From Mucilaginibacter xinganensis (lineage in GTDB: Bacteria > Bacteroidota > Bacteroidia > Sphingobacteriales > Sphingobacteriaceae): DNA of 64,000 nt. A model generated the notes under the pieces. The model saw nothing but the letters and a program-made list of their open reading frames with translations. It searched no databases and was not told where the DNA came from. The translations under genes were made by a program, and so were the position numbers. Of the stretch, positions 8,729-17,748 are shown piece after piece. The stretch is from contig NZ_CP022743.1 of the NCBI RefSeq assembly GCF_002257585.1, positions 3,596,001 to 3,660,000 of the forward strand, written 5' to 3'. Numbering within the stretch: position 1 is the stretch's first letter; each line of letters starts with the position of its first letter.

Positions 8729-8887
8729 TAATGGTACAACAACCGCCGGGATGATAAGTTTGTTAACATAAACGAAATAAAACAAGGCTGGTAAACATGA
8801 ATATGGTTAGACTTCGTTTTTGACGGTCAGCTGACCATTCTTAACCAATAAACGCGGAATTTTACTTCCATACAAATCAGCAAACTT

Positions 8888-9913
8888 ATGAAATACAATT
8901 TTTTAGGAAACACCGGACTGATGGTGTCTGAACTTTGCTTCGGCACCATGACCTTTGGTGGTAAAGGCTATTGGGAAGCTATTGGCACCATACAACAGGA
9001 TGGTGTAAACGACCTAATGAAGGTTGTAGTAGATTCTGGCATCAACTTTATTGACACAGCTAACGTTTATTCGTTCGGGGAATCTGAAAAGCTGCTCGGA
9101 CAGTCAATAAAAGATCTTGGCCTTAACCGCAACGAACTGGTAATTGCTACCAAAGTGCGCGGCCGTATGGGCGAAGGCGTAAACGATATGGGACTTTCGC
9201 GCTATCACATTTTTCAATCTGTTGATGACAGCCTGAAACGTTTACAGATGGACCACATCGACATTTTATATGTGCATGGTGTTGACCCCAAAACTGCTGT
9301 TGAGGAAACTGTACGTGCGCTTAACGACATTGTGCTTACAGGTAAGGTTCGATACATAGCTATTTGTAACTGGCCGGCCTGGATGGTAATGAAAGCAATT
9401 GCTATTGCCGAAAAACATGGCTGGAACAAATTTATTGGCCTGCAGTATTTTTACTCGCTGGCCGCCCGCGATATTGAACGGGAATTGCTGCCATTGGCCG
9501 CTGATCAAAACATAGCAGTTATGCCGTGGAGCCCGCTTGCAGGCGGCTTTCTTGGCGGCAAATATGGCCGCAATTCAGAGAAAGCCGAAGGCAGCCGACG
9601 GGATACTTTTGACTTCCCTCCAATTAATAAAAATAAAACCTACGATATTATTGATGAGGCGACAGCCATTGGCAAGCAACACAATGTTTCGATCGCCGAA
9701 GTTGCATTGGCCTGGGTTCGTCAGCAAAAAGGGGTTACCAGTACCATCATCGGCGCCAAAAACGTCGATCAGCTCAATGCAAACGTCAAATCAACCCAGC
9801 TAACACTATCTGCAGATGACCTTACCAAACTTGATGAGGTAAGCGCGTTAGCAAAAGAGTACCCTGAATGGATGGTTGAAAGGCAGTCGGCCGACAGGCT
9901 GCTTAAATCTTAG
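8888..9913 (+). CDS. Aldo/keto reductase
   Basis: The 341-residue TIM-barrel oxidoreductase shows the AKR tetrad context: DTANVYSFGESE (Asp and catalytic Tyr, about 57-68), VIATKVRG (Lys) and ILYVHGVD (His). MPWSPLAGGFLGGKYGR and TSTIIGAKNVDQLNANV form the NADP-binding end. It resembles YajO/YghZ-like reductases that reduce aldehydes with NADPH. It is divergent from the topoisomerase gene and convergent with the threonine aldolase gene. The substrate is not deducible. Confidence 0.9.
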   Translation: MKYNFLGNTGLMVSELCFGTMTFGGKGYWEAIGTIQQDGVNDLMKVVVDSGINFIDTANVYSFGESEKLLGQSIKDLGLNRNELVIATKVRGRMGEGVNDMGLSRYHIFQSVDDSLKRLQMDHIDILYVHGVDPKTAVEETVRALNDIVLTGKVRYIAICNWPAWMVMKAIAIAEKHGWNKFIGLQYFYSLAARDIERELLPLAADQNIAVMPWSPLAGGFLGGKYGRNSEKAEGSRRDTFDFPPINKNKTYDIIDEATAIGKQHNVSIAEVALAWVRQQKGVTSTIIGAKNVDQLNANVKSTQLTLSADDLTKLDEVSALAKEYPEWMVERQSADRLLKS

Positions 9914-9921
9914 TGCTGTAT

Positions 9922-9957
9922 CTGAAGTCCTTTGTAACGCCAAACTCAGGACTTCAG
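9922..9957. terminator. Stem-loop between convergent AKR and aldolase genes
   Basis: CTGAAGTCCT (9922-9931) and AGGACTTCAG (9948-9957) are perfect inverted repeats with a 16-base loop. They fill the gap between two converging genes and touch the stop of the aldolase gene. A long U-tract is lacking on both strands, so the terminator role is likely rather than certain. Confidence 0.5.
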
Positions 9958-9958
9958 C

Positions 9959-10969
9959 TTACAGGCTTTTCAATACATTAACGGTATATTCCACTTGTTC
10001 CGGGTGTACGTCGAGATGTAATACAAAACGGATGCGGTGTTTATCGGTTGACAAGGCTTTTATGCCTTTTTCTTCCAGCTTTTGCAGAATCACGCTGGCC
10101 GGTTCAACCGTATCAAACAACACTATATTTGTTTCCTGTGGTAATACATTGGCTACCCAACCGCAATTGGCAAGTTCCTCTGCCAGGATCTGCGCATGGG
10201 AATGATCAATTTTCAATCGCTCAACATGATGGTCGAGCGCGTAAATACCAGCCGCTGCCAGGAAACCGGCCTGGCGCATACCTCCGCCAAAAACTTTCCT
10301 GATTCTGCGGGCGTATTTAATAGTAACCTTATCGGCCAAAAATACTGAACCAACCGGGGCACCCAATCCCTTTGACAGGCACACGGAGATTCCGTCAAAA
10401 TATTTGCCATAATCAATTGCACTATCGCCCGTATGTGCCAATGCATTAAAAATGCGGGCACCATCCAGATGTAGCTTTAGTCCCTTGCTTTCACAAAGCT
10501 CAGCTATTGGCTTTATTTGTTCAAGTGCGTAGCAACTGCCCCCGCCCTTATTCACCGTATTTTCAAGCACAACAAGGCTGCTGTGCGGGTAATGGATATT
10601 CTCCGCGTTGATCTCAGGTTCAATCATTTCGGCAGTAATAATGCCGCGGTAACCGTTCAATAAGCGTGTTGACACTCTTGAATTAAAAGCAATGCCCCCA
10701 CCTTCGTACCTGTACACGTGCGCGGTTTGATCCGCAATTAGTTCATCAAGCGGCTGGGTGAAGCATTTTATGGCGATTTGGTTGGTCATGGTGCCTGAAG
10801 GACAAAAGATCCCGGCTTCCATACCGAACATATCAGCAGCTTTTGCTTCCAGTGTGTTTACGGTTTCATCCTCACCAAATACGTCATCACCTATTTTGGC
10901 ATTAAACATCGCCTCCAGCATTCCCGGAGTAGGTTTGGTAACAGTATCGCTTCTTAGATCAACAATCAT
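9959..10969 (-). CDS. ltaE: Low-specificity threonine aldolase
   Basis: The 336-residue PLP enzyme of fold type I begins MIVDLRSDTVTKPTPGMLEA, the family signature. It contains MFGMEAGIFCPSGTMTNQIA, HLDGARIFNALAHTG and the PLP-lysine motif SVCLSKGLGAPVGSVFLA (Lys about 199). It cleaves L-threonine or allo-threonine to glycine and acetaldehyde in the cytosol. Length and motif order are normal. The start is directly supported by the conserved N-terminus. Confidence 0.92.
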   Translation of the reverse strand: MIVDLRSDTVTKPTPGMLEAMFNAKIGDDVFGEDETVNTLEAKAADMFGMEAGIFCPSGTMTNQIAIKCFTQPLDELIADQTAHVYRYEGGGIAFNSRVSTRLLNGYRGIITAEMIEPEINAENIHYPHSSLVVLENTVNKGGGSCYALEQIKPIAELCESKGLKLHLDGARIFNALAHTGDSAIDYGKYFDGISVCLSKGLGAPVGSVFLADKVTIKYARRIRKVFGGGMRQAGFLAAAGIYALDHHVERLKIDHSHAQILAEELANCGWVANVLPQETNIVLFDTVEPASVILQKLEEKGIKALSTDKHRIRFVLHLDVHPEQVEYTVNVLKSL

Positions 10970-11010
10970 ATTAAATGTTATAAAAATGCGTTATTTGTGT
11001 TTTAATTATT

Positions 11011-11706
11011 ATGCGCTCAATTTTAATCATTTTATTTTTGATGCTGACAATTATATCAGCAAAATCACAGTCAGCTAAATGGCAGCCCGGTCGTTTCACG
11101 GATATTAAAGGAAATACCGAAGCCGGCTTTATCCGGGTTAACCCATCTGCCAAAGGTCCCATTAAAGGCGAGGGCTTCATTGAGTTTAGGGAGAATGACA
11201 AGACAAACCCCTTTAAGCTAAGTGCAAGCGACCTGAAATCATTTGTAACCGGCAGGGACAGCTTTGTTGTTGCACACGCACCGGGAAACGAAGCCTGGAC
11301 AAAAAATGAATTTGATTTTGTTAAGGTAGTAATTAATGATGAGATTAAACTTTATATGAGCCGTGGAGGTAAAGGTAGAAAAGGCGGTATCGGCGGATCG
11401 GGTATTGGCTTTGAACCCGGAATAGGCATTGGCACAGGCGGCTATGGAAGCGGCGTAAGCGGAGGGCTATCCATCCCTATTGGCGGCGGAGGCTATGGCG
11501 GAAATGAAAAGACCATTTACTATTATGGTGCCAACACCGCCGAAATGAAGCGGCTAACCAACGAAAATTTTGAGGATGTAATGACTGATATAATGGGCGA
11601 TGAACCGGAAGTGGTTGAAAAAATCCATGCCAAAGTTTATATGCTGGCCAATATCGACCGATTGATCAATTATTTTAACCAGGTAAAAGCTGCCAGGAAA
11701 AATTAA
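11011..11706 (+). CDS. Exported glycine-rich protein of unknown function
   Basis: The 231-residue protein has a signal peptide (MRSILIILFLMLTIISAKSQ, cleavage near residue 20). A beta-rich part contains FTDIKGNTEAGFIRVNP, then a Gly-rich stretch at about 112-165 (GGKGRKGGIGGSGIGFEPGI and similar), and a helical C-terminus. Sphingobacteriaceae genomes contain many such secreted proteins of unknown function. No enzyme motif is seen. Its stop overlaps the stop of the convergent glycosyltransferase gene by 4 bases. Confidence 0.7.
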   Translation: MRSILIILFLMLTIISAKSQSAKWQPGRFTDIKGNTEAGFIRVNPSAKGPIKGEGFIEFRENDKTNPFKLSASDLKSFVTGRDSFVVAHAPGNEAWTKNEFDFVKVVINDEIKLYMSRGGKGRKGGIGGSGIGFEPGIGIGTGGYGSGVSGGLSIPIGGGGYGGNEKTIYYYGANTAEMKRLTNENFEDVMTDIMGDEPEVVEKIHAKVYMLANIDRLINYFNQVKAARKN

Positions 11707-12665
11707 ACTTGCTGCATGGTTTTGGCAAAGTACTTTTGCAATACCAGCAGGGATATAACAGCCTCCTGTTGCTGATCAAGAAACTGTGTTACAAAAGCTT
11801 TAGCATTGCTTATAATTTGCTCGGCTTCGTCAATGTGCCCCGCATAATAATTAAGTTTTTCAATCAGATCAGTATAATCGTCTTTAATTTCTATGTAATG
11901 GAAACCAGGAATTAACCGCCCTTCCATAAACCATGTTTCATATTTCGGTTTTGGCATTACCGCAATTGAATTTGACGACATAATCCATTTTAAGTTGGTA
12001 GCAACATCATTGCCTTCCAAACTTAAAATAAATTTATACTGCAAGTGCTGATCAATAGAAATAGGCGGTTTGAGCCATTTCAAATTACCACCTTTTTTGT
12101 TCACCTGCCCCAAATCACATAACGGATTATCAAAATACATTTCCATAAATTTTTCCCTGTGTGGCTGGTATATAGTGCCGCGGCCAATCAACATGTTCTT
12201 TTTATCGCTATACAGTTTTTTATCCTTTACAAAAAAGAAATGGCGTTTTTTATCCAGCTTCAATAACACGGCGTTTGAATTGTCGCCAGCTATGGGCCTG
12301 CTTTTTTGCAGGGACGGCACATTGGCGATATGAGTAATATCTCCAAAAAGAAAATTAGCTCTAAGGCTTCCTTTAAAATAACGCAGATATTCAAAAGCAT
12401 CGAAATTATAGGTTTTGGGGCTCTTAAAAATCTGCATCTCTTTTAATACCGTAGCGTTATCCCCTATTGGCGTTGGCTGTTTAAGTTTGTTGTAGTAGTT
12501 TACGCGGTCATGCACTGTGTTACTATCGTATCTGCCGATTAATAGTAACTTTTTATTTAATGAGCGCTGGTAAAATATTGTCGGGATAATTTGACGCAGA
12601 ATATTTTTAGAATAATAAACAGCTTTATTCCTTTTAATTTCTTCGACTATTTTTTTAAAAACCAT
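11703..12665 (-). CDS. Glycosyltransferase family 90-like (CAP10/LPS-type) protein
   Basis: The 320-residue protein ends with a segment YKFILSLEGNDVATNLKWIM ... SIAVMPKPKYETWFMEGRLI ... GFHYIEIKDDYTDLIEKLNY. That is the pattern of the CAP10/GT90 family of O-glycosyl- and xylosyltransferases acting on LPS or capsule. The N-terminal half is less conserved. No signal peptide is clear. It is not in a polysaccharide cluster here, so the acceptor is unknown. It is convergent with the glycine-rich protein gene. Confidence 0.75.
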   Translation of the reverse strand: MVFKKIVEEIKRNKAVYYSKNILRQIIPTIFYQRSLNKKLLLIGRYDSNTVHDRVNYYNKLKQPTPIGDNATVLKEMQIFKSPKTYNFDAFEYLRYFKGSLRANFLFGDITHIANVPSLQKSRPIAGDNSNAVLLKLDKKRHFFFVKDKKLYSDKKNMLIGRGTIYQPHREKFMEMYFDNPLCDLGQVNKKGGNLKWLKPPISIDQHLQYKFILSLEGNDVATNLKWIMSSNSIAVMPKPKYETWFMEGRLIPGFHYIEIKDDYTDLIEKLNYYAGHIDEAEQIISNAKAFVTQFLDQQQEAVISLLVLQKYFAKTMQQV

Positions 12666-12699
12666 ACTAAAGTTTACAACCGGTTTATAAGATTCAGGT

Positions 12700-13914
12700 T
12701 TATAAATTTTGCGCTATCACAAATCCGCTTGCCCAGGCCCATTGAAAATTATAACCACCCAGCCAGCCCGTAACATCCACGCATTCTCCGCCATAATACA
12801 TGCCGGGGATCTTTTTAACTTCGAGCGTTTTTGACGACAGTTCGTCTGTTGCTACGCCGCCGCGCATCACCTCTGCTTTATCATAACCCTTATCTCCTGC
12901 AGGTTTCACCTTAAACTCGTGGATCAATTGGCCGATGCTTTCTATCTCGGTTTTACTTAATGATGCCAGGTTTTTATCAACGGGTAATTTGTCACTCAGC
13001 GCCTCTGCAAATTTGCGGGTAAAAAGGTTTGCGAGATAAGCGAGCAGCATTTTTTTGCCATTTGCTTCCCGCTCCTGTTTTATCAGCTCGCCTATATTGT
13101 GGTTAGGCAGCAAATCTATATAAATATATTCTCCAGGTCGCCAATACGACGAAATCTGCAGTATAGCCGGGCCGCTTAATCCCCAATGTGTAAACAGGAT
13201 ATTCTCTTCAAAGCTGATCCTGTCGTTCCAAACGCGGCAAAAAATACTGTTACCAGATAGCTGCTCGTACCAGGGCTGGTCTTTGCCGGTTATGGTAAGC
13301 GGTACCAGCGCCGGTGCGGTTTCACTAATTCTCAGGCCAAAGTGTCTTGCCATTCGCAATCCAAAATCCGTAGCACCCATCTTGGGGATGGGCAAACCAC
13401 CCGAGGCGATCACCACCTTTGGCGCCACCAGGCTTTCCGTTCTTCCGTCTCGTTCTACTGAAACAACAAAGCCACCTTCAGCCTGTTCTATCTCTTTTAC
13501 TTCGGCACCGGTCCAGATTTCCTGCCCCAAATCTAAACATAGCGAGGTAAATACCTTTACCACATCCCGGGCATTGTCACTCTCCGGGAAAAGCTGACCA
13601 AGGGTTTTCTCCTTACCTGTTATGCCATAGGTTTCAAAAAAGCTGATGGTATCCTCAACCGTCCATTGCGAAAGTGTTGATTTGCTGAAATGCTCATTAG
13701 TTGAAATAAACTGCTGCGCCGAGGTATACAGGTTAGTGTAGTTGCACCGCCCGCCCCCGCTGATCAGGATCTTGGCACCTACCTTTTCATTTTTCTCAAT
13801 CACCAGCGTTCGCTTGCCTAAAAAGCCGGCCTGTACGGCGCACATTAGTCCGCAGGCGCCGCCGCCAATAATTATAGCGTCAAAATCTGTTTGTTTTGTT
13901 AAATTTGCTGTCAT
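12700..13914 (-). CDS. HI0933/BaiN-type NAD(P)/FAD-dependent flavoprotein
   Basis: The 404-residue protein begins [20 protein letters not shown] with a Rossmann FAD motif (GGGACGLMCAVQAG). GAKILISGGGRCNYTN (about 50-65), FPESDNARDVV, and the C-terminal GGECVDVTGWLGGYNFQWAWASG follow; these are signatures of the HI0933/YhiN family of flavoproteins. The physiological reaction of most members is unproven. The start ATG (12-14 of 13900) shares the palindrome CATG at 13912-13915 with the divergent nuoA start, so each gene's promoter must lie inside the other gene or the mRNAs are leaderless. Confidence 0.92.
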   Translation of the reverse strand: MTANLTKQTDFDAIIIGGGACGLMCAVQAGFLGKRTLVIEKNEKVGAKILISGGGRCNYTNLYTSAQQFISTNEHFSKSTLSQWTVEDTISFFETYGITGKEKTLGQLFPESDNARDVVKVFTSLCLDLGQEIWTGAEVKEIEQAEGGFVVSVERDGRTESLVAPKVVIASGGLPIPKMGATDFGLRMARHFGLRISETAPALVPLTITGKDQPWYEQLSGNSIFCRVWNDRISFEENILFTHWGLSGPAILQISSYWRPGEYIYIDLLPNHNIGELIKQEREANGKKMLLAYLANLFTRKFAEALSDKLPVDKNLASLSKTEIESIGQLIHEFKVKPAGDKGYDKAEVMRGGVATDELSSKTLEVKKIPGMYYGGECVDVTGWLGGYNFQWAWASGFVIAQNL

Positions 13915-14584
13915 GGCTGAAGTGTCGCAAATATCAGAATTTGGAAAGATACTTATCTTCCTTATTACAGGAATAATAATGGTATGCGTGGCTTTTTCTA
14001 TAAATAAGCTGCTTGCACCCCATAATCCCAATCCTGAAAAGCTTACGTCGTACGAATGCGGCGAAGAAACAACAGGCAACGCATGGCTGCCGTTTAATTC
14101 ACGCTTTTATGTGATAGCGCTGGTGTTCCTGTTGTTTGATGTCGAGATGGTTTTCATTTTTCCATGGGCTACAGTGTTTGGCAGTCACGAGATCAACAAT
14201 TATGAGCCACGCTGGGGATGGCTGGCATTGACAGAAATGTTTATTTTTTTAGGGATCCTGATCCTGGGGCTGGTGTACGTTTGGGTGAAAGGCGACCTGG
14301 ACTGGATAAAACCGAAGCCAATCGTTCCAACAACCGATACTTTTATTCCGAAATCACTTTATGAAAAGCTGAACGCGGAACAAAGCGTTTACAAAGTAAG
14401 GGCATTTGCGCTTACACCTGTTCCATCTGTTCCACTTGAAACAGTGTTAACAAAGGGAACAGCAGGAACAAATGAAACACCCGGAACAAGTGGAACAGGT
14501 GGAACAAGCGGAACACCCGGAACGCAGCCAATAAGAAAACCCATGTTTAAACCAACTTTTAAAAAACCTGGCAATGAGCAGTGA
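13913..14584 (+). CDS. nuoA: NADH-quinone oxidoreductase subunit A with Gly-Thr-rich tail
   Basis: The 223-residue protein has three membrane helices (about 10-32, 65-87, 98-120) and the NuoA hallmarks SYECGEE and [19 protein letters not shown]. It is a proton-translocating membrane subunit of complex I. The N-terminal 140 residues are normal. A C-terminal extension of about 80 residues carries eight Gly-Thr-X-like triplets encoded by a 9-base tandem repeat (14456-14527), then a basic [11 protein letters not shown] end. The ATG at 13913 overlaps the start of the divergent flavoprotein gene. The 3' end overlaps nuoB by 11 bases, indicating translational coupling. Confidence 0.93.
   Translation: MAEVSQISEFGKILIFLITGIIMVCVAFSINKLLAPHNPNPEKLTSYECGEETTGNAWLPFNSRFYVIALVFLLFDVEMVFIFPWATVFGSHEINNYEPRWGWLALTEMFIFLGILILGLVYVWVKGDLDWIKPKPIVPTTDTFIPKSLYEKLNAEQSVYKVRAFALTPVPSVPLETVLTKGTAGTNETPGTSGTGGTSGTPGTQPIRKPMFKPTFKKPGNEQ
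14419..14527 (+). repeat. 9-bp tandem repeat (GGAACANNN)8 with inverted TGTTCC units, inside nuoA
   Basis: Units start at 14456, 14465, 14474, 14483, 14492, 14501, 14510 and 14519 in exact 9-base register. Just upstream, TGTTCC units at 14419 and 14428 are the inverse complement, so the transcript could form a long hairpin. The last 19 bases (14509-14527) recur exactly at 44796-44814, in an intergenic region 30 kb away. Confidence 0.85.
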
Positions 14585-15104
14585 ACTGACAAGTGAGAAC
14601 GGCGGCGTTATAATAACCAAAATGAATGACCTGCTTAACTGGTCGCGGTTATCATCTTTATGGCCCTTAAGCTTCGGCATAGCCTGCTGCGCCATTGAGT
14701 TTATGGGGGCTTTTGCCTCTACCTACGACCTTGACCGGTATGGCGTATTCCCCCGCCCGTCGGCCCGCCAGGCGGATGTTATTATTATCGCAGGGACGGT
14801 TACCTTTAAAATGGCCGAACGCATAAAACGCCTTTACGAGCAAATGCCCGAGCCCAAGTATGTAATCTCAATGGGCTCATGTTCCAACTGTGGGGGGCCT
14901 TACTGGCAGCATGGCTACCATGTAGTAAAAGGCGTGGACAGGGTGATCCCGGTTGATGTATACGTGCAGGGCTGCCCACCCAGACCGGAAGCACTAATAG
15001 GCGCTATATTAGAGTTGCAGAAAAAAATTGAAGGGGAGAAATTGTTAGGGGGAGTCCGGAAGCCGGAAAAGACCGAAAGTCCGGAAGTTGAAGAAAGGGT
15101 ATAA
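14574..15104 (+). CDS. nuoB: NADH-quinone oxidoreductase subunit B
   Basis: The 176-residue protein contains all cluster N2 ligands: the tandem Cys in [23 protein letters not shown] and [12 protein letters not shown]. It is the peripheral-arm subunit that passes electrons to quinone. It overlaps nuoA by 11 bases. The extreme C-terminus ([18 protein letters not shown]) is encoded by repetitive AGTCCGGAAG-like DNA similar in style to intergenic repeats elsewhere in the window. No nuoC follows; the next gene is convergent and nuoC lies 11 kb away. Confidence 0.95.
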   Translation: MSSELTSENGGVIITKMNDLLNWSRLSSLWPLSFGIACCAIEFMGAFASTYDLDRYGVFPRPSARQADVIIIAGTVTFKMAERIKRLYEQMPEPKYVISMGSCSNCGGPYWQHGYHVVKGVDRVIPVDVYVQGCPPRPEALIGAILELQKKIEGEKLLGGVRKPEKTESPEVEERV

Positions 15105-15166
15105 CTTCCTATTGATTGGGTTTTTACCACAACTAACAGAAAGAACTCAGCAGGTTGTAATGAAAA

Positions 15167-15922
15167 TCATATCCCCGTATACCACGACCACCCATTGGAA
15201 ATATCGGGCCCGGCGTCGACAAATTTATCGGTTACTACAATCCGCTGCAGGTACTTAACATTTTTATAGCCAATTTGGGTCTCTACCCGTAAGCGAACGG
15301 GTGCCCCATTACGGGCAGGAAGGCTTTCGCCGTTCATCGTATGCGCCAGGATAGTTTGGGGGTGAAAAGCGTCTAACATATCAATACTCTCGCCATAGTT
15401 ATCAAAACCATAAATACACACAAAACGTGCAGCCGGTAAAATACCGGCATGCTGCAACAGGGTACCCAGTGGTACGCCGGTCCACTCGGCAATGGCGCTC
15501 CAGCCCTCTTCGCAAGTATGACGGGTGATTTGTGTGCGCTCTCCAAGTTTTTTTAACTCCTCCATTGAATATTTGCCCGGTTTGGCTACACAACCCTCTA
15601 CGGACAGCGCCCAGTCTTTAAAGTTATAGCGTTGCAGTTCCTGGTATTCTTTGCTATAAGCGGCCTTGCTGGCCGGGTCGGCAGGGTCGCCGATATCGGT
15701 AACCGGAAACGAAGTTATATCGCTTTTTTGATACTCCATGGCCAATGCCCGCTGCGAAAGTAAGCCGCGCTGGGCCATATAGGTCAGGTTATCCCCCATA
15801 CGCAGCAAATTACCATAAGTGGGAGGCATCTTTTTTAAGCATCCCGAAAGAAGCAGTGCGCCGGCTGAGGTAATCCCTGCAAAAATGGCCCGGCGCCTGG
15901 TCATGCGTTTTTTTTCTTTCAT
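15167..15922 (-). CDS. YedY/MsrP-like molybdopterin oxidoreductase, Tat-type lipoprotein
   Basis: The 251-residue protein begins with a twin-arginine region (MTRRRAIFAGITSAG) followed by a lipobox LLLSGC, so it is probably Tat-exported and lipid-anchored. The sulfite-oxidase fold is seen in the region WALSVEGCVAKPGKYSMEEL. QITRHTCEEGWSAIAEWTGV supplies the Mo-coordinating Cys, and GAPVRLRVETQIGYKNVKYL closes the domain. The cytochrome b gene starts 3 bases upstream, giving an electron-donor/catalytic pair like MsrPQ, although the cytochrome belongs to a different family. The substrate is unknown (sulfoxide-like compounds are possible). Confidence 0.87.
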   Translation of the reverse strand: MKEKKRMTRRRAIFAGITSAGALLLSGCLKKMPPTYGNLLRMGDNLTYMAQRGLLSQRALAMEYQKSDITSFPVTDIGDPADPASKAAYSKEYQELQRYNFKDWALSVEGCVAKPGKYSMEELKKLGERTQITRHTCEEGWSAIAEWTGVPLGTLLQHAGILPAARFVCIYGFDNYGESIDMLDAFHPQTILAHTMNGESLPARNGAPVRLRVETQIGYKNVKYLQRIVVTDKFVDAGPDISNGWSWYTGI

Positions 15923-15924
15923 GG

Positions 15925-16650
15925 TTAGCTGCTAAAAGTAATTGCAAGTACGTTTCGTTTAAAACCCGATCTGACAACCATTACCACATGCACCAACAGA
16001 AATAACAGCAGCGCGCTGGCAGAAAAAAAGTGAATGGTACGCGCAGATTGATGGCCAAAAAATATTTTTAGCAGGAAGGGGTAGGATGCGGTAATAGCGG
16101 GCGACATGGTGAAGCCGGTCAAGATAACAACCGGGAACAGGAAAAATATAACCGCCAGGTAGGTGATTTTTTGCAGCAGCCCATATTGGCCCCCGGTGTA
16201 TGCTTGCTTGCGGAAATGGCTCAGGAAATCCTGCCAGAAGAGCCTAAAACTAAGTTCCCGGGTTTGTGGCGCCAGATTGCTGCGGAAATAACCGCTGAAA
16301 ATACCGGTGAATAAATAAATGAGACCTGTTATTACTAAAAACCATGCCGCCAGGAAATGGGTACTGCGCCCCCAGCCGTTCTGGTTAAAAATATTGTAAG
16401 TGCGCACTGCACTTATTTGCGAATTAGCCAGGTGTTTAAACTGGATGCGCTTTTCCCAGCCGCCGTGGTGGTAATTGCGGCTGATGGGCAGTTCGAACAA
16501 TGCCGGCGTAAGATCGTTGCCTGCCTTGCCCCAATAAAGCCGGGGATGCGACATCAGGATAACATAGCCACTAACGGTAAGCGCCAGGAAACTTAAAGTA
16601 ATGATAAAATGTGCGCTCTTTACCCAACGCTTATGCTGGCCGTTTCCCAT
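15925..16650 (-). CDS. Cytochrome b561/formate-dehydrogenase-gamma-like membrane subunit
   Basis: The 241-residue protein has four or five membrane helices with His residues placed for heme b (KSAHFIITLSFLALTVSGYV, GRSTHFLAAWFLVITGLIYL, SARTIHFFSASALLLFLLVH). The pattern is that of di-heme cytochrome b subunits of thiosulfate reductase or formate dehydrogenase type. It precedes the molybdoenzyme gene by 2 bases and should feed it electrons from the quinol pool across the inner membrane. Confidence 0.88.
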   Translation of the reverse strand: MGNGQHKRWVKSAHFIITLSFLALTVSGYVILMSHPRLYWGKAGNDLTPALFELPISRNYHHGGWEKRIQFKHLANSQISAVRTYNIFNQNGWGRSTHFLAAWFLVITGLIYLFTGIFSGYFRSNLAPQTRELSFRLFWQDFLSHFRKQAYTGGQYGLLQKITYLAVIFFLFPVVILTGFTMSPAITASYPFLLKIFFGHQSARTIHFFSASALLLFLLVHVVMVVRSGFKRNVLAITFSS

Positions 16651-16803
16651 TTTTTTATCTTTAAAACCATCTCATCTTCAATACACTACCCCAATGTGCC
16701 TTAATCAAAGCCTAAAGATAAAATATTTTTTTTCAAAGATTTAACCTTTAATATTTATAGCTTTCGTAAAAAAACGTCAGCAGTCATTCAATCCGTTAGT
16801 CAT

Positions 16804-16811
16804 TATATTTG
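16804..16811 (+). promoter_or_regulatory. -7 box (TATATTTG) upstream of esterase gene
   Basis: This is an exact TAnnTTTG match 23 bases before the ATG of the esterase gene. The -33 TTG is not at the usual spacing, so the assignment is tentative. Confidence 0.4.
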
Positions 16812-16834
16812 ATAGGTTAAAAAACTTTTGAGCC

Positions 16835-17746
16835 ATGAAAAAAATATTAAATATTGTTCTTGTCCTGGTTTGTATTATCAGTTTAATTGATAATTCTTTC
16901 GCTCAATCTATCAACCCAAAACTGGCCATCTTCCCAACCGGCACTACCTTAATAGGTGATATCCCCTACGCCAATGATACGCTAAAAAAGCATCTGCTTG
17001 ATATTTACCTGCCACCGGTTAAAAAGTCAGCCTATCCTTTTATTGTATGGATCCATGGCGGTGCATGGATGCTGAATGATAAATATGCAGATATGGGCTA
17101 CATGACAAAAACCCTGAAAGCTTTTGCCGACAGTGGGTACGCCGTAGCATCAATTGACTACCGGTACAGTACAACAGCTGTGTTCCCGGCGCAGATCAGG
17201 GATTGCAACCAGGCCGTGGAGTTTTTATATAATAATGCAGCTAAATACAACCTGGATAAAAACCGCATCGCATTGATCGGCTTTTCTGCGGGCGGGCACC
17301 TGGCCTCATTACTCGCGGTTTCAAACAATAACAACATCAAAGAATTTTATCCTAACGGTGAAAAACCGAAGTTCAAAATAAAGCTATGCCTGGATTTTTA
17401 CGGCCCGGCTGATTTTGCAAGCCTTAAAGGTAACGACAGCCCCGACGCTAAGTCCCCTATCACCCTATTATTGGGAGCAACAGTTGCCAGTCGCCCTGAT
17501 TTGGCAAAAACGGCAAGCCCTGTAACCTATATAGATAAAAATGATCCGCCATTCCTGATTGTCCAGGGCGAAAAAGACGAGTCGGTAAATCCAGCCCAAT
17601 CTGAACTGATGAGCAGCCGATTAAAACAAGCGGGGGTTAAAAACCAATTGATAATTGTTAAAGACGCGCCCCATTACGGGGTGATGTTCGATTCAGATAA
17701 TATCCGTAAAAGCGTTTTCATGCTTTTAGATATGTATATGAAATAG
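16835..17746 (+). CDS. Secreted alpha/beta-hydrolase (esterase/lipase-like)
   Basis: The 303-residue protein has a signal peptide (cleavage near SFAQ, residue 24). It contains the HGGAW oxyanion-hole motif of hormone-sensitive-lipase-like hydrolases and the nucleophile elbow GFSAGGH (Ser about 152). QGEKDESVNPAQSE (Asp) and a C-terminal His in DAPHYGVM complete the triad. It resembles BD-FAE-type carbohydrate esterases. Its last 15 codons are matched (11 identical residues) by a remnant at 19190-19234, indicating a lost second copy. The stop lies 2 bases from the end of the truncated membrane-protein gene. Confidence 0.9.
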   Translation: MKKILNIVLVLVCIISLIDNSFAQSINPKLAIFPTGTTLIGDIPYANDTLKKHLLDIYLPPVKKSAYPFIVWIHGGAWMLNDKYADMGYMTKTLKAFADSGYAVASIDYRYSTTAVFPAQIRDCNQAVEFLYNNAAKYNLDKNRIALIGFSAGGHLASLLAVSNNNNIKEFYPNGEKPKFKIKLCLDFYGPADFASLKGNDSPDAKSPITLLLGATVASRPDLAKTASPVTYIDKNDPPFLIVQGEKDESVNPAQSELMSSRLKQAGVKNQLIIVKDAPHYGVMFDSDNIRKSVFMLLDMYMK

Positions 17747-17748
17747 CG

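Noticed and set aside
13742..13912. N-terminal extension of nuoA by 57 codons
   Set aside because: It is antisense to the flavoprotein N-terminus and Pro-rich; NuoA proteins start near the first helix.
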